Shown here: positions 1-11,212 of the stretch, one piece after another
Layout: the number at the start of each line of letters is the position of its first letter
Position numbering within the stretch: the stretch's first letter is position 1
Origin: Sabellastarte sp. h YS-2021
Lineage: Eukaryota; Annelida; Polychaeta; Sabellida; Sabellidae
Length of the DNA stretch: 64,000 nt
Reading direction: 5' to 3'
NCBI GenBank assembly: GCA_964017235.1
Contig: OZ024935.1
Location: 91,201,207 to 91,265,206 of the forward strand
Notes under the pieces: generated by a model
Told to the model about the DNA's origin: nothing
The model's input: only the letters and a program-made list of their open reading frames with translations
The model's database searches: none
Program-made: the position numbers and the translations under genes

Positions 1-92
1 CAAGGTAATAGAATTTAGAAATGTATTAACTTGTTACTTGAATGCTTAGCAAGTCAGTATAATTATATAAATTAGAGCTGCAGAGGCTTGCA

Positions 93-290
93 ATACCGTA
101 AATTTCCAAAATAACGCCCAGGTTCAAATAAATGCCTGGTTCAAATTAACGCCTGGTACCAAGCACACTGTTTACAATTTATAACACTGTTTTTTGTATT
201 TCAAAAGAACACCTGGTTCAATTTAACGCCTGGTCTGATGCCATTTGAAAATAATTAACGCCCGGGCTATATTTTGAAAAAATACGGTAT
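93..290. repeat. MITE-like foldback element
   Basis: The ends are inverted: ATACCGTA at 93-100 and TACGGTAT at 283-290, each followed inward by a T/A-rich stretch and an AACGCCC-type motif. The interior repeats a CCTGGTTCAAAT-like word several times (about 120-230). This fits a short non-autonomous DNA element. No clear target-site duplication was found. Confidence 0.5.
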
Positions 291-1021
291 ACAGAGAGTG
301 CTGCAAACATTTTGAAAGTGTATTATATTTAAGAATTTTCATGGCTTCACATTAACGCAAGTTTAATTTGTTTTAATTAAAAATTTACTTAGATAATCTT
401 GCAGATAATTCACTTCTAAATGCTGCTGTTAACTTGTTTCATGTGCATGTTAAATATGTGTGCACATTGCCATATTGTTTTCCTCAAAAACCTCTGTGGC
501 CAGTTTCACAAAAGGACTTCGCTGCACGCTTAACAGGAAAACAAATTGGTTTAACTTCTCCTTGACCTCTCAACTATTGGTATTTAATATGATATAACAG
601 GCCAAAATTTCTGATTGCTTTTTTCACAAGGACATTTATTTACCCTTTTTGAACAAGGTACAAAAGCACTTGGAGGGGCGAGAGTAACTAATTTCATTTT
701 TTACATGTGTTTTTCTTGCTAAAGTTGTTGTTATGTTTTCTATCTTGTTGTCTTTGTTGTGAAACATGTGTCATCTGTGTATCCATGTATGTATAAAGAA
801 ATAAATAAAACAAAGAAGAGACATGCCTTAAAATCAAAAAAACATTCATAATTTCTAAAAATGAATTCTCAAATGCTTGTCATTTTATGTCATATGACAG
901 AATCCTGATGTATTGTTCTGGTCTTGTGTCATCTGTGTCATCAACTCCTGTTAAGCCACAACACCAAGAGTGATGCTGAGGTTTTGATCTATATGTATAT
1001 GAGACTATATGAACAGCTTTC

Positions 1022-1231
1022 TGGGGGCCATGGTGGCACAGTGGTAGCACACTCACCTCCCAGCTATGTGGGAAAGATGGTAGTTTGTTACCGATGGTCG
1101 GCAGTTTACAGTACAGAACCTTGACCAACTGTATCTACTTAGTCTAGTTTCCTCTGCTCATAAAACTACCCGTCGCGATATGACATACACAGTGTTGAAA
1201 GCGATGTTAAAACCCAAATAAACAAATAAGC
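1022..1231 (+). mobile_element. SINE family A, internally deleted
   Basis: A tRNA-like head (GTGGCACAGTGGTAGCACAC) is followed by the family body (GGTCGGCAGTTTACAGTACAG, then CAACTGTATCTACTTAGT) and an AAATAAACAAATAA tail. Compared with the copies at 2011 and 18301 it lacks the stretch holding the B box. Short ORFs across it on both strands are incidental. Confidence 0.8.
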
Positions 1232-1612
1232 TTTCTGAAGTTACAGGACATCCACATCGGTTACTCTATAAAGATAGAGATCTGAAAGAATAGTTACCAG
1301 TCTTGGACATGGGTGTAGGTGTCAATTCCATACATTACTATACATTCTATCTTTGCTACATTTCAATAAAGTGGGTTATTTCTTCATTTTTGCAAAGATC
1401 TACCTGGGATGAGAAATGGAGTTGCCTACCTTTATTGTAATAACTGTGCTGAATCCAGGCAACTGTAAACAATTGAAAGTATCAGGAAAGTGAATATTGC
1501 TGTTGATGTGAAGAAAGTTATCGAAAATAAAATTATTAAAGTTTTATGCCAATTTGGTGAGCTGACTACACATCCATATGACATTTCAACCCATGATGTA
1601 GACTAGCGTATA

Positions 1613-1908
1613 TGGTGGCACTGTAGCCTAGTGGGTAACACATTTACCCTGGAACCCAGAGGTCCTGGGTTCACTCCCAGGTACAGGCATATACACAGTA
1701 GCTTGGATGACCATGGCAGGTCCTATCCCCAGTGGCAGGCTAAAGAACCCAAGGTATGTTGATATATAGGCATCCCTGAGACTCTTTCAGTTTGGGAATG
1801 CCAGCATCTAAGGAAGCTTGGGCCGTAGTTGTACAGTTGGGAAGTGAAATGGTACTTTGAGTCTTGTATTAAAGGAGAAACTACAATGAGTATAAGTATA
1901 CAATACCA
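1613..1908 (+). mobile_element. SINE family B
   Basis: A Pol III A-box-like TAGCCTAGTGGGTAACAC and a B-box-like GGTTCACTCCCAG start a body with the diagnostic words TATCCCCAGTGGCAGGCTAA and TTGAGTCTTGTATTAAAGGAG. The same body recurs at 29062 (+) and, inverted, at 17395, 42153 and 61779. Confidence 0.75.
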
Positions 1909-2010
1909 TACAGTATGAATCAATGACAGATTTCAATGGAAAGTAACCCACATTATTAGACATAAGGAAGCCCAAATAAGGGCTCTGTGTTTAAACTTGT
2001 ACTAATTAAT

Positions 2011-2252
2011 GAGGGGCCACAATGGCACAATGATAACACACTTGCCTCCCACCTCTGAGGTCGGCAGTTCAAACCTGGATCTTATGTGGGAAAGTTGGTA
2101 GACTCTTACCGATGGTTGGTAGTTTACAGTACAGATCCATGACCAACTGTATGTACTGGTTTCCTCTGCTAACAAAACTACCCATTGTGATTTGACCTGT
2201 ACAGTGTTGAAAGTGACATAAAACCCCAAATTAGTAAATAAATAAATGTACA
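2011..2252 (+). mobile_element. SINE family A, full length
   Basis: Head GAGGGGCCACAATGGCACAA, B-box region GGCAGTTCAAACCTGG, body GGTAGTTTACAGTACAG and the tail words GACCTGTACAGTGTTGAAAG then AAATAAATAAAT. The A box is somewhat decayed. Confidence 0.85.
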
Positions 2253-3092
2253 AAGTTATGATGAAAGCAGTATAAATCCTTTCTAAAGACATGCATTTTA
2301 AAGTAAAGAAGGACAGCCACTAAGTATGTACAGGCCAAAGTAAAATTGTCTGACATTTAACAGTCCCTTGAAAAGGGTGCTTAGCTGGTTATGGATCTGG
2401 GTTTATGCCTGTAACCACCACATTATGGTCTTTCACTAGATACAAATCATGTGTTATGTTAGTTTTCCTGGCACAAGTCATTGCAGCCTCCTGAGCTGAA
2501 CATTAGGGAGGCCTTAGATGGCTGTTCCACTGTGCCAAACCACCCACCTCATTTTGGTTAAACTAGGCATTAAGGAGGTCAATTGTTTCATTAGGGAGGC
2601 TTTGGAACCAAAATTCTGGAAGGTTCAGCAGTTAATCGTGTTTTCTTGATAAATTGAAACTGTTTAAATTGGTCAAAAATTTTCTCCTTTCTTTTTCAGA
2701 CCTAGCATTCGGGCTGTGAATCCTTAAGCTATCCTAACATTTTTAAAGCAGTCTTTTTAATCTTAAGTCAGTTGTAGTGATCATGTGGGCCTTTTGTAAG
2801 GTATGTAACCCATTTAGGATGATTTGGTAGATGATTGGGAAGGAACGGGAACCAAGTTGAAGGTTTTAAGAGCCAAATGCTCAGACACCTCATTACCTGT
2901 GGTTATGAGCTACAAGCCCAATTTGCAGCCAGTTTAAACTTGTTCAAGTTGGGAGACAAGGTATATCGAACTAGTGGAACAGTCGCTTTACACTGTATTG
3001 TGGAAATGGAATTGGGGTATAAATAAAATAATTCTTGCTTTAGCATCCACCACTAGCCATATTTGACCTGAATACCATCATGCACAGACCCA

Positions 3093-3330
3093 GGGGAGGA
3101 GGGGGGAACGGTAGAGCAGTGGTAATACACCTCCCACCTCTGATACTAGAGTTTGGATCCCCCTGTGACCACATGTGGGAAAGCTGGTAGTTGCTTACCT
3201 TTGGTCAGCAGTTTACAGTACAGAAATTTGACCAACTAAAAGTACTGGTTTCTTTTGCCCTTCCAAGTACCCATCACAATATAGCTGATAAGGTACTAGA
3301 CGTGATGTAAAACATTAAATAAACTGAACA
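3093..3330 (+). mobile_element. SINE family A, diverged
   Basis: It starts in a G-rich stretch, then GGTAGAGCAGTGGTAATACA, a degraded B box (GAGTTTGGATCCCCC), the body GGTCAGCAGTTTACAGTACA and a short AAATAAA tail. It is older than the 2011 copy, judged by substitutions. Confidence 0.75.
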
Positions 3331-4256
3331 TGTAAAGACCGGAACATTATTAATTTGTTATATTATTCTGTGCCACTTATTCTGTGAATAATTGGCCATA
3401 CAAATGGGTGAACAAGTGCTGATTTCCGTTGTTATTACATTAATTACATAAAAATGGATATACACATGCAAAAATATATCACTCTTGAAGATAAACAATG
3501 TTACACTGTCACCTTCATCCGTGACATATATTTCGTACTAATATAAAAACTAATATAAAGTCAAAATGTTTTTTTTTGCACATTTAAGATAAGTTTAATA
3601 AATTTCACATCATATTTTAAAACATACCCCCTATCAATAAGCTACAAATTATATTTGGTCTTTCAAGGTATTTGAAGTATAATAATAATGTAACAATAAC
3701 ATTTTGAACAAATATCTTCAGTTATATGTTTTAAAATAAATGGGTTACATCATTTCAGAAATTTGTACCAACCATAGGTTTTACAAATGTGTTCTTTGTC
3801 AGATCATTCATGAGAAATCGATAAATTTTGATACATATATTTTACTAGCATTGCTCATGGCTAAATTTGTAGCATATTTTTCAAGCATGTACTCAAATAG
3901 CAATCCTACATGCCAGGAGATATAAGCTCATTAAACTAAAATTATTTTAATAGTATGCTGTTGATAAAAACCAGTACATGCAAGAGTACATTACATGAAG
4001 TCCCTAATTTCAAAAAAAAAAAAAAAAATCAATCCTTCAGCAGGGCTAACATGTTCCATCAATCTGTAGGTTTTACACCGTATATTAAAATATAGGCCTA
4101 CAAACTGTAGGAATCCTTCTGGGCTTCTTTAACATTTTCATATGCATACACAACAGTAACATGACATATGAGATAAGTGAAAAAAAAACAACTTTAAAAT
4201 TTAAAAAGAGCAAAAAAAACCCCATTTTTTTGTTTTAACACTTATTCCTTCCATGC
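3331..4256. other. gene-poor AT-rich stretch downstream of the precursor gene
   Basis: No convincing exon, SINE or TIR pair is seen. An A-run sits at about 4012-4028. Short ORFs here have no recognisable domains. Confidence 0.5.
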
Positions 4257-4262
4257 TTTATT
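4257..4262 (-). promoter_or_regulatory. poly(A) signal AATAAA of the precursor gene
   Basis: On the minus strand AATAAA overlaps the TAA stop codon (4258-4260) of the precursor gene, and a second near-signal, AATAAG, lies a few bases further on. An overlap of stop codon and poly(A) signal means a very short 3' UTR. Confidence 0.45.
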
Positions 4263-4418
4263 TAATTTGAATTATTTTTGTCCGGTGCCAAATTGATGAG
4301 AACATTCTCTTAGATGCTGAATTTCCAAAAGGGGATAGTCCAAAAGCAAGCAGAGGATGTCGGCAACAAGAATAGCATCCACCAGAATAAGGATGGATAT
4401 GGTGATAGGAAGGTAAAT
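4258..4418 (-). CDS. secreted Cys-rich precursor, exon 3 (terminal)
   Basis: Last coding exon of the minus-strand gene whose other exons are at 6445-6904 and 44370-44418. The acceptor is a polypyrimidine run followed by TTTCAG just above 4418. Exon 2 ends with one base of a codon, and joining it to this exon gives GAT, then an open frame of 52 residues to TAA at 4258. The frame reads LPSYHHIHPYSGGCYSCCRH, then a KR dibasic site before MFSSIWHRTK. A different frame of the same DNA is also open and membrane-like, but it does not fit the phase of exon 2. The Cys cluster (C-x2-CC) and the KR site suit a processed peptide precursor. Family not recognised. Confidence 0.55.
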
Positions 4419-4674
4419 CTGAAAAAAAAATGAATTTTTTTTATTGTTTTTGAAAGAAGTCATGGTTATTTGTGAACTTACTACAGGTAACAATACATTC
4501 CACTCACTTGTCCCCCAACTGTATAGTTGACAGATAAAATTAGAATATTTTAATCATTTTGAATTATATTTCAATGAGAGACACACTTCACCACCATTGG
4601 GAATGGGTAGTAAGTTTAAGATAAATAAATATAGGCATTCTTCTAACAAACTTTAAGACTTTTTTTCTAGTTTC

Positions 4675-4900
4675 ATTACCGCCGCCCAGGAGGTATCATT
4701 TTAATCGCCGTTTGTTTGTCTGTTCATCTGTATGTCCGTCTGTTTGTGTGTCTGTTAGCAGGCTTACATAGATACTACTAGTTGGAACTTCATGAAAAAA
4801 ATCAGAGCGTAAAATGTTTTGGCCCAACTTAGATCACATTAAATTTTGAGACAGATCTGGATCAGTGACTGGATAAAATCGTACTTCCTAAAACATTTAA
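4675..4900 (+). repeat. dispersed repeat with CCnCCCAGGAGG-type end
   Basis: It starts ACCGCCGCCCAGGAGGTAT, followed by a GTTTGTCTGTTC-rich stretch and then words on the theme of GATCTGGATCAGTGACTGG. It matches the fuller copy at 42462-42905 in order of motifs and is a decayed member. Confidence 0.5.
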
Positions 4901-6444
4901 CAATTCATTGTCACATTTTCCAATTTAAAAATTTTGAAAGTTACAAATTTACTGCGTGACAAGGTACCCTCATAGAATACCAAAAACATCAGTGTAAATA
5001 TCTGTGCTTGAAAATTAAGTGAAAAGAAGAAAAGAAAATATCATAAAAAGAATTAAAAAGTGAAAATTAAGTGTTTTCATGAAACATCCTACATGTTGTG
5101 AACAAAAGATGATATAAAACCAAAAGTAAAATTCAGAGGAGGTAACCCAACCTTCACCAGGTAAACAGGAAAGAGAATATACAAAGAACAGATCAGCTGT
5201 TTAAAAACACTTTATGAATTGTTGGTAAATGTACATAGTTTAGTGCAAAATTGAAAAATACAGAATATATTTAAAATATCCTTTCAGCTTTTCATATCCA
5301 ATTAATGAGTTTGTGGTTTACTTCAGCGTCTACTGCCATTCCTCCACCAGATACGGTTGTAGTTTCTGAAGACCTTGTTGTTGTTGGGTCTTTTATTTGG
5401 CCCTCTCCACCACACTCGGTTGTATTTGCCGGAAAGACCAGATCTCTTGGACGGAGAATCTAGAACAGCAGAGTTTTTAGCAATCTTTTTTATTTTCTAT
5501 TTATTTTTGTTTACATATGCAGGGAAAGTATATTTGGTAAAACTCTTACTGGTTGTATCAAGTATGCCTTTTTTTCTGTTTGTTTGCAAAATGACTTAAT
5601 TGTTAATGATGTAGAAGAAATTTTCAGAATTTTGTCGCTATCCGGATCACCGGATTCAGGAATTTTCTAAGTATTTTATTATCATTGCACTCTTAAGCAA
5701 TATCTGAGGCATTGGGCCTTGGCAGACGTTTGCAACCTCTGAGTGCCATCACAAATTTGATGGGCTCTTTTACAGTATTTTAAATGTGTAGTTTAGAAAA
5801 TATTCTTATAGGTTTGGTTCATTCTTGTTTAAATGCTAGTTTTTAATCTTTCAGCCCCCAGTAGACCTTTTCTTAAGAAACAACTTATGTGCTTATCAAT
5901 AGCTTTTCCCCCTTGTTTGACTTCTTGAGTATGGGTATTAAGTCAATGTAAGTTTGGAATTAAAGTACTACTTTAAAACATTCTCACTTTAAACATGCAT
6001 CAGTAATCCACAGAAATAGCGCTAAATACCCATTAAGGGGCAACAAATGCAAATCCTACAATGATTGTATCAATAATTAAACAGTTTACAGAAGAAAAGT
6101 AGTTGATAATTTTTTTTCTAAATGTGCTTTTCCAAATACATGCCATAGTAATTAATTAGTACACCTATCCGTCATAATCAGATAAGAGAGTGCTTAAACT
6201 TAAATTTTTACTTGTACATGTTATTCCCTTTGGGAAGTGATGCTTGTTGCCTCAAGTTTGGTTCTATTTGTAGAAACTTTCCTTATGACAAACTTTATAT
6301 TTGTCTTTATATTTTAGATCAAAATTGTTTGAACTAAGAAAAATGCACTTCTATTTATGACAATCTCCTACTTGGTACATTTATACTTGTGCCAAACCTA
6401 CTGTGCAATGGTAGCGAGACATAAACATTAGGAAAATTACTAAC
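4901..6444 (-). other. intron 2 of the precursor gene
   Basis: This is most of the intron between exons 3 and 2 (4419-6444). It holds the decayed repeat at 4675 and otherwise no recognised element. A plus-strand ORF at 5375-5599 has no recognisable domain. Confidence 0.5.
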
Positions 6445-6904
6445 CATAACTGTCTGGATAGTCCAGCAACAAGTCCAATCCATTTGCTCCAGAATCATTA
6501 TTGAGTCTGTCCCCACCTCTGTATCCTTTTCCCATGCCCCCTTTCCTTCCCAGGGCTCTGTGTAGTGTAACCAAACCGTTACCCTGGCCCCTGACATCTT
6601 CTTGAGCCATCTGCGCTTCATCTGCAACATCTAGTCCAACTGGTAAGAGTTCTTCAACATCATCCAGTTCATCGAGAAGCTTCAGACATTGATGTTGAAC
6701 TTCTAGGGTGTCACAGCAGTTGGCTGCGGATTCAGATTGCATGAAGTTGAAGCACCGGCCACACATCCTGTTGATGACGTCACTTCCTGTGCAGATAATT
6801 GGCTCATCATCAATTTGATTCATGTTGTTCATGTTGCTGGTGTTACTGACAGCTTCAAAGGGGCATACATACAGCATGTGTAGCTGAAGAAGGATGACAG
6901 CTAT
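6445..6904 (-). CDS. secreted Cys-rich precursor, exon 2 (main coding exon)
   Basis: The acceptor reads TTTTTCTCATTCCAG just above 6904 and the donor is G|GTTAGT below 6445. The exon is open for 153 codons plus one base. It begins in phase 0 with IAVILLQLHMLYV, which completes a hydrophobic N-terminus begun by exon 1. Next comes an acidic and Asn-rich stretch, then a six-cysteine module: C-x9-C-x2-C-x11-CC-x8-C, around MCGRCFNF and ANCC. An acidic Leu-rich segment follows, then a Gly-Arg-Lys (LHRALGRK) that would be read as an amidation plus dibasic cleavage site, then a Gly-rich part. Together this is the layout of a neuropeptide or peptide-hormone precursor. I do not recognise the family. 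Another reading is a small secreted Cys-rich protein without processing. Confidence 0.7.
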
Positions 6905-6999
6905 CTGGAATGAGAAAAATATATGTTTTCTTCATGAGGTTTGGTGAGGTATTTGAGAAAATATTCTGACAGCTTTAAAGTATGGAATAAAGTTTTTGC

Positions 7000-7773
7000 A
7001 GTAGCTATCATCATATTAATAGAGATCTCCTTCAGCAGAGCTTACACATTGGCCTGCAATGGCATCGAACCCACAACTTCTTAGGTATGAGCAAATGATA
7101 CTTCAATTATCTTGATATCGATAAAATCGGAAATATGTAATAAATTCAAACTTTAACTGATTGAGATCACGACAAGTCATGCTAAGTAGGCTATCATGTA
7201 ATTTGTTATGTTAGACCAAGGATCACTACCTGGTGGTCAATGTGGACAAAATGCTATCCCCACCAGACACCAGACCATAAACTCTTTGTGCCTCATTGGC
7301 TCTGACATATAGCAAAGCAACCATAGCAGTCTGGAAAACGGATCCAACTAGATCTCAATTGAGTTTCAGTTTCTGTAATCTTTTTTGTTTCTATTTTGGT
7401 CTTTCATCTTATAATTTATTTTTTTTTTCTTGTGGGATTACCCATGTCATTACTCACTACTTAGATTTAAATTACTGTTAAAGCATCACTAGTAAAGTCT
7501 TAGTGAATACATTGTTGAGGGACCAACTCACAAGTTTGTGTTATTTTTAAATTCTTAATGTGGGACATACTAGTATCTGGTTACCTGAACAGAACAGTAA
7601 GATAAGGGTTTCGGGCAAAAAAGGCAACATGTTAAAGTGCATTTAAAAGCACCCATCCTACTGACAACTGTGATGCTAAATTAAACATCCTGGCAAAATC
7701 AAAGGTCACACAACACCTCTAACACCTTCAGAAGAATATTGGGGCCAAACCGGACTTGTTTTTGAATAGCTGA
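7000..7773. other. intron 1 sequence without recognised element
   Basis: AT-rich. I see only a short ORF (7296-7481) with a T-run, no domain and no splice context. Confidence 0.5.
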
Positions 7774-7789
7774 CCTTTAAATTCCATTA

Positions 7790-8010
7790 TTTATTTATTT
7801 GGGGTTTTCGTTTTCAACACTGTACAGGTCATATCATGACGGGTAGTTAGAAGGGCAGAGGAAACCATACAGTTGGTCAAGGTTCTGTACTGTAAACTGC
7901 TGACCAACGGCAAGCAACTATCAGCTTTCCCACTTGAGGTAGGGCCGGGAACTGAACCCCGACCTCAGAGGTGGGAGGCGAGAGTGTTACCACTCTACCA
8001 CCGTGGCCCC
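7790..8010 (-). mobile_element. SINE family A with 16-bp target-site duplication
   Basis: Inverted copy: the (ATTT)n tail is at the low-coordinate end and the head CCACCGTGGCCCC at the high end. The flanks CCTTTAAATTCCATTA (7774-7789) and CCTTTAAATACCATTA (8009-8024) differ at one base, so this is a clean LINE-mediated insertion. A and B boxes are well kept (GTTCAGTTCCCGG on the minus strand). Confidence 0.9.
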
Positions 8011-8229
8011 TTTAAATACCATTAATTGAATTTTGAATTTAATGTGCTTTCAAATGAATTTAAAAATTGATTAATCGAGTTTGAACTTGATTTCTTTTTC
8101 AACACATTAGACAATTTTTTATCTTGTTTAAAAGATGATTATTTGGGTGTGATAATCAATGAATTGTTTTGTAGGATTTTTTACCAGGAACGAAAATGTC
8201 ACTCCTATAACGCATTGGTTTTCAGCTCA

Positions 8230-9400
8230 GTGGCAATATATGTCATAAATTTCATTTGATTCTTTTGATCGGAGCTTTTTCTGTTACAACTGTCCAATAT
8301 GTCAAACAGTCAGCTGATAAGTTAGGTCACGAAACTGTGCTGCTGTCGATTAAAAATGATGCCCATCTTGCTCTGGCTAGAGGTGAGGCCACTGCTGTTG
8401 TGCTGCTTGACCAATCGGCAGCGTTTGATATGGTTGATTATGGCACACTCCTATATTGTTTGAGTTCTTGGTTTGGCATTGGCTCTATCCTGTCTGATGC
8501 AAAGAAGTTCTTGTTTAGTGTGTCTCAGGGCTCTGTCTAAGTCCAATACTCTTTTCCTTGTATACTACTTCCCTCAGCAAAGTCAGTCAAAATCATCCCT
8601 GCATTGGTTTCCACTTTTATGCAGATGATACACAGTTATATGTTCATCTCACACAGAAGAATTTGGCTCATACTTTTGACCTGTTGAAAAGTTGCTTAGA
8701 TGATGTCAAAAAGTGGTTGTCTGCAAGTAGGTTGAAGCTAAACCCAGATGAAACTGAATTCACTCTTTTTGGTTCAAATATACAACTTGAAAAATTCAAC
8801 AAATCTTTCCAGCTAATATTCTTGGTAATTTCCTCTCTCCTGTGGGCGTGGTCAGAAACCTTGGTGTATGGTTTGATAGTGATTTTCCTTTTTGAGGCAA
8901 GTCCAGAATATATGCAAGTCCTGTTTTGTTCAAATCAGGGATCTTAAGCATCTCAGAGGTTATCTGACACGTCATGCTGCTCTTATGGCTGCGAATGCTT
9001 TGGTTAAGTCAACTTGAATAACTGTAATTCCTTGTTTACGAGTCTCTCAGCTCTTATCTTCCTAAGCTGCAATGTGTTCAAAATAGACTGGCTAGAATTG
9101 TTACCAACATCACTAAGTATTCACACGTCACTCCTGTTAGAAAGACTCTCCATTTTTTGCCTATTGAAAACCATTCCATATTCAAGACTGCCTTACTGGT
9201 TTACAAGTTCTTACATAGTGATTATCCAAAATATTTTGTACCTTTGCTTAAACAGAGAAATAGTGTTTAAAACACACATTATATCTCAAGTTAATGATTA
9301 CAGTTTTCTGCGTTTTTCTGTTTGGTGAGCCTGGAGTCTGTCTTTAGATGGAGATTAAGCACCATAAAAATACTATTAGAATTAGAAATATGTTTCACCA
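8230..9400 (+). pseudogene. CR1/L2-like LINE, 3' part with broken reverse transcriptase
   Basis: Frame-broken reverse transcriptase. The frame at 8256-8540 has SADKLGHETVLLSIKNDA and GEATAVVLLDQSAAFDMVDY, the RT palm region with the first catalytic Asp in AFD. The frame at 8558-8947 carries the catalytic YADD box (FHFYADDTQLY, Tyr at about 8618) and then the KSCLDDVKKWLSASRLKLN region. Further frameshifts split the C-terminal half (RGYLTRHAALMAANAL; then RLARIVTNITKYSHVTPVRK; then IFKTALLVYKFLHSDYPKYF). The 3' end, TCTTTAGATGGAGATTAAGC and an ATAAAAATAC tail (about 9335-9385), matches the LINE ends elsewhere in the window. The 5' half, with endonuclease, is missing. The order of motifs fits non-LTR elements of the CR1/L2 group; the exact clade needs a tree. 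Confidence 0.85.
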
Positions 9401-10284
9401 ATGGACAACTGTTTTGGTCAGTTATTACAGCCATGTATGAAAACCCTTTCAGATCCACATTTCCAAAGAAACCTATCTATTTTATTTTTAACTAAATAAC
9501 CACAACTGCTGAAAGCACAAAACTATACCAGAAATATAAAAATGTTAACTGATCATGTTAAACAAAATCTTAAAATTACAGACTAAAGAACGAGTGTGAT
9601 TTATATAGGCTAACATCCTCGAAAGTATCCTATATTTTAAAATAATGGAGACTTACTTGGCCTTTTCACATATTTTGAAAATATTTCCTTAAGAAACTAC
9701 AATCAAAGAACCAGTAAAATTTCAGTGTGACAAAAAAACAATTTTAGGAACAATAGTACAAATGAATCAGGTTTTCAAATGCCATCTTTCTTCCTTCCTT
9801 TTATGGTAATATGACACATTTCAATTAAGGAAATTACCATCTAATATCATCCTTTTTAGGTAGTAACCAGAATAAGATCTGACCTCCCTTAATTAGTAAG
9901 CAGGTTTAAGGTTACCCACCCCCATGGGTGACAAGTCTGATGTACTGTATACCTAGACATTTTTACTGGAGAGTTAACTCTTTATCCTTTTTAGCTAATG
10001 AGCTTAGAAAGTGAAAATCAATTCCTGGGTTTTAAATTTTAAATCTGCATGCATTTCTAATAAGTAGCAAGCTTTTTTTTTGTGAAAATGAAATCTTGTG
10101 CATTTTTTTACATTTTCAAAAATACCAATGAAATTCTTTGGCTGGCTAAAAGGTTCACTGGTACTCTAGATATATGCTTCGGAGTCCTTGGGAAAAGTAT
10201 AGGCCAAGAATAATTAAGTTGGAGGACAATAACAAGATACCTCTTTCTTGTAATATAATATGAAAATTACACTGATAATTTATA
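9401..10284. other. unannotated AT-rich intronic stretch
   Basis: No ORF with domain content, no TIR pair and no SINE head was seen. Confidence 0.5.
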
Positions 10285-11212
10285 GTCTTAAAATTTTATT
10301 ACGAGTAGTAAACCTAATCATAAAAATGTATCACAAGTACACGGGTGGTCACAATTGTGTCCGGTTCATAGTAATGTCCGTTTTTTTACTGATGTTTATT
10401 TTTAAAATCTTGTAACCAGAATTTTGAATGTCTTTTTTCAATTATTCCCTTTGAGATCAATTTTATTTCATGAAAATTTTAAAAATTTAACCAAACCTCC
10501 AAAATGAGTACATTCACATTTAGTAATAAATTTAAGTACACAATTATGACCCGGACATAATTGTGACCACCCGTGTAGTAAGACTAATCATGAAATTTTG
10601 TTATGAGCAGTAAGAATAATTATGAAAGTTTATCAAGAGTAGTAAACATAAGCGCAATTTTTATCAAGAGTAGGACACATAAATAGAATTTTCATCATGA
10701 GTAGTAGGCATAAGTAGAACTTTTATTGCAAAGTAGTAAGCACAAGTACAATTGTTATCACAAGAAGTTTTATCGTGAGTAGTAAGCATAAGTAGAATTT
10801 TATCATAAGTAGTAAGCATAAGTAGAATTGTTATCATGAGTAATAGGCATAGGTAGAACTTTTAATGTAAAGTAGTAAACACAAGTAAAACTGTTATCAC
10901 AAGTTGCAAGCACAAGTAGAAATTTTATCATGAGTTGTAAGCATAAGTTCAATGTCATTATAAGTAGAAACCATGATTGGAATTGTTATTACATATCGTA
11001 GGCAGAAGTAGAATTTTGTCATGGACAGTTAGCATGAGTAGAATTGTTATCACAAGAAGTAAGCAAAAGTAGAATTTTTATCAATAAGCGTACGTAGGCA
11101 TAAGTAGAAATTTTATAATAAGCATATGTAGAATTTTTATCATGAGCAGCAAGCATAATTAAAATTATTACAGCAAGTAGTAAGCGTAAGTAGAATTTTA
11201 TCAAAACATAAT
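10285..11212. repeat. minisatellite, unit about 30-33 bp, interrupted by a MITE
   Basis: The words AGTAGTAAGCATAAGTAGAA and TTTTATCATGAG/CACAAG alternate across the region with moderate divergence, some 20 units. The first two units sit left of 10338 and the array resumes at 10578, so it was split by the MITE at 10338-10577. It is not a CRISPR: there are no unique spacers and the repeats vary. Confidence 0.85.
10338..10577. mobile_element. Tc1/mariner-like MITE, 27-bp TIRs, TA duplication
   Basis: The left end (10338-10364) and right end (10551-10577) are inverted copies with one mismatch in 27; the outer part is TACACGGGTGGTCACAATT. Removing the element and one TA restores the minisatellite unit exactly (ATCACAAG-TA-GTAAGACTAATC). 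TA target duplication with a short element and no ORF fits a mariner-type MITE. Confidence 0.85.

Noticed and set aside
1613-1700. tRNA gene (GTTCACTCCC B box)
   Set aside because: The tRNA-like head lacks a full cloverleaf and continues into a repeated SINE body; the same holds for the other SINE heads.
4272-4493. hydrophobic 73-codon frame suggesting a membrane protein
   Set aside because: The frame does not fit the phase of exon 2; the alternative frame from the same acceptor does and ends at the poly(A) signal.
10285-11212. CRISPR-like array
   Set aside because: The repeats are contiguous, diverged and without unique spacers, in eukaryotic DNA; it is a minisatellite.
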